From assembly GCA_029262055.1 (NCBI GenBank), contig JAJDAD010000039.1, positions 1 to 64,000 of the forward strand: a stretch of 64,000 nt of DNA. The letters are read 5' to 3'. Position numbers and translations under genes: made by a program. The DNA comes from Candidatus Zhuqueibacterota bacterium. Its GTDB lineage: Bacteria > Zhuqueibacterota > Zhuqueibacteria > Oceanimicrobiales > Oceanimicrobiaceae. Positions 46,708 to 53,833 of the stretch are shown in pieces. The notes beneath the pieces are model-generated. The model did not search any database. It saw nothing but the letters and a program-made list of their open reading frames with translations, and was not told where the DNA came from. Position 1 is the first letter of the stretch; each line of letters begins with the position of its first letter.

Positions 46708-47745
46708 ATGACGAACAATCAATTCCGTAGAAACCCCATTACCGGAGAGTGGTCGATCATCCTCGAGGAGGAGTACAACGTTAAGGAGCTATTGGGGCGA
46801 ACCCAGCCCAGGGAAAACACCTATTACGGCCAGCCTACCAGGTACGTTTCGGGTTCTGAAGCCGAGACCCTTCCAGAGATCTTTTCCATCAGGGACGACG
46901 ATTCCCAGCCCAATGAGCCTGGATGGAACGTGCGGGTTTTGCCCATGGAGCAGCCGTTTCTGCAGATTTATGGTGACTTGAACAGCCGCGGTGTCGGCCT
47001 CTACGATGTTCTCGACGGTATAGGCGCCCATGAACTGGTTATTGAGTCCGATCAGGTCAACCTGCAAATCTACGACATGGACCTTACACAGGTCCAGAAC
47101 ATCCTGAGGTGCTATCGGGAACGGATTCTCGACTTGAAGCGTGATAATCGTTTCCGGTATGTTATGGTGCACAAGCATCACGGTGAGGGCGACGGCCAGC
47201 TACGCTGGCACTCTCATTCTCATATCCTCGCAACACCCATCGCGCCTGCCCGGCTCAGGGGTGAACTGGTCAATACACTCGAGCATTATCGCTATAAGGA
47301 ACGCTGTCTGTTTTGCGACATAATTTCGCAGGAACTGTCGGATGGTGAACGGGTCATCTACCAAAACGAGAAATTCGTCGCGCTTTCGCCATTTGCTTCC
47401 CGCGTACCGTTTTCCGTCTGGATTCTGCCCATAAAACATGAGACTTTCTTCGAATGGAATACCGAGTTTGGCAAACTCGCGGCCCTGCTCAAGAGTATTT
47501 TGGTCAAGTTTAAGACGATACTAGGTGATCCGAATTTTGTGATGGTGCTACACACCGGGCCAAACCTTGCAACCGGCAAGGAGCGCGGCTATTGGAAAAC
47601 ACTAGAAAAAGACTACCATTGGTACATCGAGATCACGCCTCGCTTCCGGACTTTTACAAGCTTCGAAGTCGGTTCCGGTTTTCAGGTAAACGTTGTTTCT
47701 CCGGAACGAGCGACCAAGATTTTGAAGACCGGTGAGTTGCAATGA
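46708..47745 (+). CDS. GalT-like nucleotidyltransferase (HIT superfamily) with altered active site
   Basis: This 345-residue protein belongs to the galactose-1-phosphate uridylyltransferase/ADP-glucose phosphorylase group: FRRNPITGEWSII at the start and WHSHSHILATPIAP in the middle match the family. The usual HxHxQ active site reads HSHSH: the catalytic second His is kept, but the Gln is His. The N-terminal zinc Cys pair is absent; a CLFCDI motif sits instead at the start of the second half (about residue 196), as in HIT proteins. It may use another nucleotide sugar or act as a hydrolase or phosphorylase. ATG at 46708; it lies between corC and glyS. Confidence 0.8.
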   Translation: MTNNQFRRNPITGEWSIILEEEYNVKELLGRTQPRENTYYGQPTRYVSGSEAETLPEIFSIRDDDSQPNEPGWNVRVLPMEQPFLQIYGDLNSRGVGLYDVLDGIGAHELVIESDQVNLQIYDMDLTQVQNILRCYRERILDLKRDNRFRYVMVHKHHGEGDGQLRWHSHSHILATPIAPARLRGELVNTLEHYRYKERCLFCDIISQELSDGERVIYQNEKFVALSPFASRVPFSVWILPIKHETFFEWNTEFGKLAALLKSILVKFKTILGDPNFVMVLHTGPNLATGKERGYWKTLEKDYHWYIEITPRFRTFTSFEVGSGFQVNVVSPERATKILKTGELQ

Positions 47746-47830
47746 TCGATAGGGCCACAAACTGGTCCTGGCGTATTCGTTTTTTGGTAAGGCCAAAAGG
47801 CGAGCACTCATGGATTAATAAGGAGGATGA

Positions 47831-49165
47831 ATGAGTCAGAAATCTGCCGATAGCACAATGAGCAAGATCGTTTCGCTATGCAAACGGCGCGGATATATTT
47901 TTCAATCGAGCGAAATTTATGGCGGGCTCGACAGTTGCTATGATTATGGTCCCATGGGTGTGGAACTAAAGAAGAACATCAAGGAATTCTGGTGGAAGAG
48001 CATGGTCCGGCTGCGGGAGGACATCGTGGGACTGGACTCGTCCATCCTAATGCACCCGCGCATTTGGGAGGCATCGGGCCACGTAGCGGGATTTGTCGAC
48101 CCATTGGTTGATTGTAAAACCTGCAAAGGCCGCTTCCGGGCAGACCAGCTTGAGTCGATGCCATGCCCGCGCAAGCCCAGCAAGATGGTCACCGAATGTG
48201 GCGGCGAACTGACGGAAGTCCGGGAGTTCAACCTGATGTTCAGAACGCACATGGGGCCGGTGGCAGAAGACGCAGCAGTAGTCTATCTGCGCCCTGAAAC
48301 TGCCCAGGGTATTTATGTCAACTACAACAACGTGCTGCAGTCATCGCGGCAGAAGGTGCCGTTTGGCATCGCACAGATCGGCAAAGCTTTTCGTAACGAG
48401 ATTACGCCGCGCAACTTCATCTTTCGCACCCGGGAGTTCGAGCAAATGGAAATGCAGTTCTTCGTCAAGCCCGGGACGGACACGGAGTGGTTCGAGTACT
48501 GGAAAGAGCAGAGGATTCAGTGGTATGATAAGATGGGGATTCGCAAAGCCAATCTGCGCTTTCACCAGCACGGTGACGGGGAGCTGGCACACTATGCTGC
48601 CGCTGCTTTTGATGTGGAGTACAACTTTCCGTTCGGCTGGAAGGAGTTGGAGGGAATTCACAATCGTACGGACTTTGATCTGCAACGGCACCAGGAGTAT
48701 TCAGGTAAAGATCTGCAGTATTTTGAGGAAGCGACCCGCGAGAGATTCATCCCGTTCATCATCGAAACATCTGCCGGCTGTGACCGCACACTGCTGACCG
48801 TTTTGGTCGATGCCTATGAAGAGGAAGAGCTGGAGAAGGACACCAGAACGGTTTTGCACCTGGCCCCGCAGTTAGCGCCGGTCAAGGCCGGGATTTTCCC
48901 GCTGGTCAAGCGCGATGGTATGCCGGAGATGGCACACAAAATCCACGATGAGCTGAAAAAGCACATGATGGTTTATTACGATGAAGGCGGCGCAGTGGGT
49001 CGCCGCTACCGGCGCCAGGATGAAGCCGGAACGCCCTTCTGCATTACGGTGGATTCGCAGTCCCTTGAGGACCAAACGGTTACGGTGCGGGAGCGAGATT
49101 CGATGCAGCAGGAGCGTATTGCAGTCGATGGTTTATTCGAATATCTTCGCTCACGGATTGATTAG
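47831..49165 (+). CDS. glyS: Glycyl-tRNA synthetase (dimeric, eukaryote/archaea-like type)
   Basis: This 444-residue class II synthetase of the alpha2 type charges tRNA-Gly. Motif 2 region QIGKAFRNEITPRNFIFRTREF, EMEMQFF segment and motif 3 SAGCDRTLLTVLVDAY are clear. A Cys-x-x-Cys site (DCKTCKGRFRAD and a second Cys in SMPCPRK) may bind zinc. Length is slightly shorter than many relatives. The strong AAGGAGG site precedes the ATG. It is the last plus-strand gene before a minus-strand operon; only 32 bases separate the two stops. Confidence 0.96.
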   Translation: MSQKSADSTMSKIVSLCKRRGYIFQSSEIYGGLDSCYDYGPMGVELKKNIKEFWWKSMVRLREDIVGLDSSILMHPRIWEASGHVAGFVDPLVDCKTCKGRFRADQLESMPCPRKPSKMVTECGGELTEVREFNLMFRTHMGPVAEDAAVVYLRPETAQGIYVNYNNVLQSSRQKVPFGIAQIGKAFRNEITPRNFIFRTREFEQMEMQFFVKPGTDTEWFEYWKEQRIQWYDKMGIRKANLRFHQHGDGELAHYAAAAFDVEYNFPFGWKELEGIHNRTDFDLQRHQEYSGKDLQYFEEATRERFIPFIIETSAGCDRTLLTVLVDAYEEEELEKDTRTVLHLAPQLAPVKAGIFPLVKRDGMPEMAHKIHDELKKHMMVYYDEGGAVGRRYRRQDEAGTPFCITVDSQSLEDQTVTVRERDSMQQERIAVDGLFEYLRSRID

Positions 49166-49197
49166 GGCGACCCGGGAATACCGTTTTCGTCAGGCAT

Positions 49198-50028
49198 CTA
49201 TTTTTTCCGAATGTAGATGTTTCCATTCCACGTGGAGAAGTGGTAATCGGGGCCACCGCCGTTGATATTTCCTGTCATGGTGCTTTCGACGGAGAGCTTG
49301 AATCGCCCACCCTTTGCGCGGGAGTCCTCTTGCATAATCTGCGAAGAGTTTTGGCTGAAGTCTATGTCAAAATCGCTGTACACATCGCCGTTTTCCGGCT
49401 TGACCCTGAGCGTGGCCTGCGTATTCGCTGGCAAGGTCACGTCAACGTCGCCGTTAAATGAGACAAATGACATCGCTTTGTCACCCTTCACTTTTTCGAA
49501 GGTCACCACAACTTTTCCGTTCGTAGTATTGGCCAAAACGGAACCTGAAACGTTGTGTGCTGTGACCTCCCCGTTAACATTGTGCAGATCGATTTCCCCC
49601 GTGACATTCTCTACCTTTATGTGACCACCATTTACAGTGTTGAGTTGCAACGATGTTTTGCGCGGAACTTGTATGTTCAGGTCCACGGCCCGTGTGAGAG
49701 TTGCCGCTTCAACAGCCATGACATTATCTTTCTCCGTGACGCTGAGACCGGTCGCCTTGGTAGACAGGCGGCGCATGCCGCTTAATTCTGTAGTTGTCTC
49801 ATCTTCCTCGCTGTCTGACCGGGTTTTTGCAACGATAATCACTTCTGCCCCATCAGAGCCTTCGACGACGATCGAGCCGTGAATCAGGTCGACCTGCAAC
49901 AGGCCGGAGCTGCCGGGATGGCTAAAGGCAACATTGACTCGATCCTCGCCCGCGGTTTGCGCGGAAAGGGTAGAGAAGCCAAAGAGTGAAAAGATGACCG
50001 TCGTACAGATTGTTCGAAGTATGTTCAT
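49198..50028 (-). CDS. DUF4097-family secreted beta-strand protein B
   Basis: This 276-residue protein has a signal peptide (MNILRTICTTVIFSLFGFSTLSA) and repeated short beta-rungs of the DUF4097 type: LNTVNGGHIKVENVTGEID, LHNVNGEVTAHNVSG, ANTTNGKVVVTFEKV and KPENGDVYSDFDIDF. These right-handed solenoid-like proteins are found behind ECF sigma/anti-sigma pairs in FCB bacteria and may be adhesins or envelope sensors. The ATGA overlap with the upstream DUF4097 gene shows translational coupling. Ends 32 bases from glyS. Confidence 0.85.
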   Translation of the reverse strand: MNILRTICTTVIFSLFGFSTLSAQTAGEDRVNVAFSHPGSSGLLQVDLIHGSIVVEGSDGAEVIIVAKTRSDSEEDETTTELSGMRRLSTKATGLSVTEKDNVMAVEAATLTRAVDLNIQVPRKTSLQLNTVNGGHIKVENVTGEIDLHNVNGEVTAHNVSGSVLANTTNGKVVVTFEKVKGDKAMSFVSFNGDVDVTLPANTQATLRVKPENGDVYSDFDIDFSQNSSQIMQEDSRAKGGRFKLSVESTMTGNINGGGPDYHFSTWNGNIYIRKK

Positions 50029-50894
50029 TTTATTTCACCTGCTTTTGTTACGTGGATATCACCATTGAAAGCATCAAAATGAAACTCAGGCCCGCCCTTG
50101 CCTACTCGTGCGCCGAAAAAATCGTCTGCTTTGTAGACAAACCTGCCGTCTTTGTGCTGTTTTGTGGCTGCACGTGACTGAAGATGGGTTACGGGGAAAT
50201 CCGTGTACACATCGCCGTTGAAAGTTTTAAAACGAAAGTCAGCCGCCAAATCATCTTTGAAGCTGACTTCGACTTCTCCATTGAGTGAACCAAATGAGCA
50301 ACTGGCGGTCGGGTTGCGGGCGAATTCTACCCGGACGTCCCCGTTCAAAGCATAGACTTCACCTGAACCTGCTACGCCCTTGAGCATAATTCCGCCATTG
50401 ATATTCTTGAGTTTGAAATCCCCGTGCACATTGTGTATGACTATCTCGCCGTCGTTGATCGTCTTGAGGTTCAGAGATGTTTGAACCGGCACTTGAATCT
50501 TGAAATCAAATTTGGCCTCGTATCCGTAGTCGTCCCAACCCCGATGATTGGTCGACCCATCACGGCATCGATAGGGGGCATCAACAAAGAGAACGACAGC
50601 GTTTCCATGCTCCGAAATATCAAGCTTTGTCTCTTCCCGGGCAGTTTCGAACAGGTTTTCGGAATTGGCGCGAATTTTTTGCTTACACGTCATTTGTACT
50701 GTGTCACCGTCATATCCCGTAATTTCAATTGAGCCGTGAATGTTGTCTACCGTCAATCTGGCATTTGATAGATCTGAAAACCGGAAAGTCCGTTGGATAG
50801 TTTCGGTTTTCTCTATTGGCGAAGAAAGTGGAGAAATCCCCGTAAAGAGCAACAGAATCCCGGGTGCAGCCAAAAGAAAACTAGTCTGTTTCAT
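50025..50894 (-). CDS. DUF4097-family secreted beta-strand protein A
   Basis: This 289-residue protein has a signal peptide (FLLAAPGILLLFTGIS) and the same rung pattern as its neighbour: NIHGSIEITGYDGD, LKTINDGEIVIHNVHGDFKLKN read as consecutive rungs, LNGEVEVSF and FKTFNGDVYTDF. The two DUF4097 proteins are homologous but clearly diverged, consistent with an old tandem duplication. It starts 47 bases after the anti-sigma-like gene on the same strand, so all four genes are one operon. Confidence 0.85.
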   Translation of the reverse strand: MKQTSFLLAAPGILLLFTGISPLSSPIEKTETIQRTFRFSDLSNARLTVDNIHGSIEITGYDGDTVQMTCKQKIRANSENLFETAREETKLDISEHGNAVVLFVDAPYRCRDGSTNHRGWDDYGYEAKFDFKIQVPVQTSLNLKTINDGEIVIHNVHGDFKLKNINGGIMLKGVAGSGEVYALNGDVRVEFARNPTASCSFGSLNGEVEVSFKDDLAADFRFKTFNGDVYTDFPVTHLQSRAATKQHKDGRFVYKADDFFGARVGKGGPEFHFDAFNGDIHVTKAGEIK

Positions 50895-50941
50895 CGTAAC
50901 CTTCCTTTATGGTTAAATACAGTAAGGCCCTGTTTTCTTAT

Positions 50942-51754
50942 CTATTCCAAACGTTCGATGGCCGCGCCGGCCCGTTCTTTCACCAATGCCTCTACATCCT
51001 GGTTGCTGACCAGATCCCTGAGCGCTGCAAGGGAGCGCTGGTCCTGCTTTTTTTCCAGGATCCCGATAAGTGCGATCTGCAGCATCGGTGAAGTCTGTCT
51101 TTGCAAAGACTCTATCAACCGCCAACTCGACTTCTCCTGATCGTAGACCAGGGACAAAGCGTCTGCTGCCGCCAGCCGGACATTCAGATTGGGGTCATGG
51201 TCCAGTATATCTAGCAACATACGCAGAGTCTCCTCAGTCGGTCCTGTCGATTTGTAGCCGTAGGAGACGCCCCGCAGGCGGTCGCTTGGTGAACGGCTTT
51301 GCAGAAGAGATGCAGTAACCAGTTGTTGCAGTCCGTTGACTTCACTGCGCAGGGCGGTAATGCTATCCGTCCTCGAGTCGGGAATTCCCCAGCGTCCAAG
51401 CACAAAACCGATCAGTACGAGAATTGCGCCGAATGAAAACTGTCCCACAGGCATGCGCGGCAACGCGTTCTTTAGCCACTCAACGACGGCGTGCTGACTT
51501 CTGCTATGGGCTTGAGACTGACCCGCCTTGTATGACTCAAGCATTGTGTGGAACTGGCTTGACAGTGCCTGGCTCGGCTCAGCCTGAGGGAGCGCCGCAA
51601 ACAACAGCCATGATTCTTTTAGCTGTGCGAGGTTTTCTTCACCCGCGACTTTGCAGAATTCAGTTTCAAAAGCCTCTGCTTCTTCTTCCGCCATTTCATC
51701 GTTGAGATAGGCAGGTAAACGGTCCATCAGCCGGTCAAACTTTTTGCTGCTCAT
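50942..51754 (-). CDS. Anti-sigma-factor-like membrane protein with C-terminal HEAT repeats
   Basis: This 270-residue protein has a cytoplasmic N-terminal region of about 100 residues (DRLPAYLNDEMAEEEAEAF is the typical anti-sigma opening), one transmembrane helix at about 105-122 (FSFGAILVLIGFVLGRWG), and a C-terminal part with HEAT-like repeats (PNLNVRLAAADALSLVYD, QIALIGILEKKQDQRSLAAL). The zinc-binding HxxxCxxC motif of ZAS anti-sigma factors is not seen. It overlaps the sigma factor gene as ATGA, the classic ECF sigma/anti-sigma pair. The HEAT domain would face the periplasm and may sense a protein partner such as the DUF4097 products. The anti-sigma role is inferred from position and topology. 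Confidence 0.75.
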   Translation of the reverse strand: MSSKKFDRLMDRLPAYLNDEMAEEEAEAFETEFCKVAGEENLAQLKESWLLFAALPQAEPSQALSSQFHTMLESYKAGQSQAHSRSQHAVVEWLKNALPRMPVGQFSFGAILVLIGFVLGRWGIPDSRTDSITALRSEVNGLQQLVTASLLQSRSPSDRLRGVSYGYKSTGPTEETLRMLLDILDHDPNLNVRLAAADALSLVYDQEKSSWRLIESLQRQTSPMLQIALIGILEKKQDQRSLAALRDLVSNQDVEALVKERAGAAIERLE

Positions 51755-52296
51755 GTTGACTCTCCTGAAAGTTCAAAAAAAGCCACTCTAAGCCTGCCCA
51801 TGGCCCGATGCACGCGTGCCTTAATTGTGCCCTCCCGGCATCGCATGATCTTGGCGAGATCCTTGTACTTCATATTTTGAAAGCGAGTGAGCAAAAGAAC
51901 CTCGCGATCTTCTTCATCGAGCCTTAGCAGAGATGCATGAATAAGTTCTGATGCCTGATGTTTTTCGTAGTTTTCTTCAACTGGATCGCTCGCCTCAAGT
52001 GCCTCAATCTGCACGTCTGTCGCTACGGGCTCGCGTTGCCTCTTGCGATGGTAGTCGAATCTGGCGTTGCGCGCGATGCAAAACATCCAGGTCGTAAAAC
52101 GACTTTTCCCTTGGTAGGTAGACCGGTATCTCAGCATCCGCAGGAAGACTTCCTGGACTAGATCCTCGCTGGCCGGCACGGTGCCGGTTAGCGCCAGGAA
52201 GAAGTTGTACAGGGTTTTGTGGTGGCGTTGGAACAAAATGCCGAGCTTATCCAGGTCGCCATCACGTACCCGGAACATCAGTTCTCTGTCAGTCAA
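51751..52296 (-). CDS. ECF RNA polymerase sigma factor
   Basis: This 181-residue sigma-70 family protein has region 2 (EDLVQEVFLRML and FTTWMFCIARNARFDYHRKRQ, which binds the -10 and core) and region 4 (YKDLAKIMRCREGTIKARVHRAMGRLR, the helix-turn-helix for -35). Regions 1 and 3 are missing, as usual for ECF sigma factors. It heads a four-gene operon with an anti-sigma-like gene and two DUF4097 genes. A TATAGT lies upstream on this strand, but no classic -35. Auto-regulation would need an ECF-type promoter, which I could not identify. Confidence 0.93.
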   Translation of the reverse strand: MTDRELMFRVRDGDLDKLGILFQRHHKTLYNFFLALTGTVPASEDLVQEVFLRMLRYRSTYQGKSRFTTWMFCIARNARFDYHRKRQREPVATDVQIEALEASDPVEENYEKHQASELIHASLLRLDEEDREVLLLTRFQNMKYKDLAKIMRCREGTIKARVHRAMGRLRVAFFELSGEST

Positions 52297-52452
52297 TTGC
52301 CAATCGCTTCCAGCGTTGTTCAGGTTTCATAACTATACACTTATGCCAGACCAAAAGGTTAGCTGCAAGTTAGAAAAAATGTCGTATTGAACAGCTTAAA
52401 AAGGATGGATGGGGGATTGCCTTACAGCTAAGAGTCGTGTAAATGCTGAGGT

Positions 52453-53337
52453 CTACTCGGCCCTGGCAGAACTGGAGGAACGAGGGTGGTGTAAAGGGGT
52501 GGTGCGAGTGCGCAATGTGGGTAATTCGTCGGTTATCTGCTGCAGGTCTGCAATAAAGTCTTTCAGGTTTTGATAGCGTTCCTCTGGGTTGCGGGCGATG
52601 GATTTTTCAAGAAGTCGTTCGATGAGTGCCGAGTTGCGCGGAAAAATACGCTTGACTTGGGGAATCAAGTTGAACAAGCGGCTGTGTTGAAAAGAAATCT
52701 TCATTTCGCCATTGGACATCAATTCATCTGACAGCATGTTTAGGAAAATAACCCCAAGCGAGTAAATGTCCGCCCGGCCGTCGATCGAGTTGGTTTGAAA
52801 GAAAACTTCAGGAGACATGTAGTTTGATAAATGACTAGCCTCAGCGGTGCCGTTCTTTAGCAGGTCTGCCACAATCCAGGTGTAGCCGAGGTCATCTATT
52901 TTGATGGCGCCTTGTGCGTGATAAACACTGGACGGATTTAGCAGGCCATGAACGACCCCTTGCAAGTGTATCTCACGAAGCGTCTGGGCGATCGCCAAGA
53001 CAAGACCTGCGGCCCTACCGAGAGACAGCGGGGATTCTTCCTGGAGCAGAAGGCTAAGTGGTTTTACGCCCGTTGGCTCGGAAACGATGAAGTAGTGACC
53101 GCCACTGCTACCAAAGCTGTGGACTTTGCAAATCCGATCATTGTCGAGGAGTTTTGCAAGGCGCGCACCATTCAGAAAATTGAAGACATTGGTTTCATCC
53201 GAAGCGAGTCTGGGGTCCAGTACTTTGACAAAAACATCTTTGCCGTCAAGGTCGTTTTCGGCTTTGTAAAGATCAAAGCAAAGTTTGTGGCAAACGCTCA
53301 GTCTGATGTTATAGTTTTGTATGTGCGGTAGCGTCAT
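52453..53337 (-). CDS. Protein kinase-like protein, predicted pseudokinase
   Basis: This 294-residue protein has the eukaryotic-like Ser/Thr kinase fold but lacks key residues. The ATP-binding Lys is present (VFVKVLD, Lys38), DFG reads DLG (149-151), APE reads SPE, and the helix-F Asp is in DGRADIYSLGVI. The catalytic loop is HGLLNPSSV (130-138) where HRDLKPxN is expected: the catalytic Asp, Lys and Asn are all replaced. The Gly-rich loop is also missing. It is therefore probably an inactive, scaffold-like or ligand-binding kinase. It has no membrane helix. The start ATG at 53337 gives a family-like N-terminus. It precedes the ECF operon on the same strand, 156 bases away, so a link to it is possible. 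Confidence 0.85.
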   Translation of the reverse strand: MTLPHIQNYNIRLSVCHKLCFDLYKAENDLDGKDVFVKVLDPRLASDETNVFNFLNGARLAKLLDNDRICKVHSFGSSGGHYFIVSEPTGVKPLSLLLQEESPLSLGRAAGLVLAIAQTLREIHLQGVVHGLLNPSSVYHAQGAIKIDDLGYTWIVADLLKNGTAEASHLSNYMSPEVFFQTNSIDGRADIYSLGVIFLNMLSDELMSNGEMKISFQHSRLFNLIPQVKRIFPRNSALIERLLEKSIARNPEERYQNLKDFIADLQQITDELPTLRTRTTPLHHPRSSSSARAE

Positions 53338-53452
53338 GCTCGTTTCTTAGGCTAGGGATGTTACAGTACCATACTATTTATCGCTTGGTTTGCAGGAAGA
53401 CTTTAAGCGTATTTTGCACTATCGGCAAAAAGCCTTCCAGAAGACAGCCCAC

Positions 53453-53491
53453 AAAAAAAATGGAACCGCCGGAGGGTTCCTGACGGTTCCA
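53453..53491 (-). terminator. Orphan intrinsic terminator on the minus strand
   Basis: Read on the minus strand, TGGAACCG, a 15-base loop and CGGTTCCA are followed by eight T residues (the A-run at 53453-53460 on the plus strand). No minus-strand gene lies upstream until the REC-PP2C gene that ends at 55660, over 2 kb away and beyond a plus-strand gene. It would terminate a transcript starting in 53500-53830. Confidence 0.65.
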
Positions 53492-53703
53492 AGCTTCGAA
53501 GGACCAGTGTACTTGAGTTATCGACGAATCTGTATCGGGCTTGCCCTTTTTTGTGCGAAAGTCCTGATGTGTGGTTGCTAACCGTGAATATGCCGAATGG
53601 TCCCAGGCTGTCCCGGCCCAGGATAAGGGCAAGTCTTTGGGACGAAGAGTGGCAGATAGTCCCGGCCAGGCTGAGGTGCCGATAGGGGTGCTCTTCTTTT
53701 TAT

Positions 53704-53732
53704 TTGACTCTGTTGGCTCGTAACCCTATATT
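53704..53732 (+). promoter_or_regulatory. Sigma70-type promoter for the type-IX-type secreted protein
   Basis: TTGACT (53704-53709), 17-base spacer, TATATT (53727-53732). It predicts a start near 53739 and a 5' leader of about 95 bases, ending at the AAGGAGGAG ribosome site of the next gene. Confidence 0.6.
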
Positions 53733-53833
53733 TTGAGTTAATCCAGGTCTGATCCCACTAGCTGTGGACCACCTGTCCTGGGTGGCGCCGGCACACAACC
53801 CGAATCATTTTCATTCAAACCTAAGGAGGAGAG

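Larger units (their letters stand above)
53338..53833. other. 496-base intergenic region, no convincing gene; possible structured RNA
   Basis: This region separates the divergent pseudokinase and type-IX-type secreted protein genes. It holds a minus-strand intrinsic terminator (53453-53491), the inverted repeat CTTGCCCTT (53540-53548) / AAGGGCAAG (53625-53633), the pair GTCCC (53610-53614) / GGGAC (53639-53643) and a direct repeat GTCCCGGCC(C)AGG (53610-53622 and 53659-53670). A plus-strand promoter lies at 53704-53732. The one 84-codon minus-strand frame runs through the terminator and is unlikely to be coding. Confidence 0.45.

Noticed and set aside
53556-53575. GCGAAAGTCC resembling the RNase P conserved GGAAAGTCC
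   Set aside because: None of the other conserved RNase P segments could be found nearby.
53378-53632. 84-codon minus-strand open frame
   Set aside because: It runs through an intrinsic terminator, has no ribosome site and a composition unlike a protein.
53625-53690. Sequence resembling a cyclic-di-GMP (GEMM) riboswitch core: GGGCAAG then GGGACGAAG
   Set aside because: The spacing lacks the P1b hairpin and the GCAAAGCC box, and the promoter of the downstream gene lies after it, so it would not be in that mRNA.
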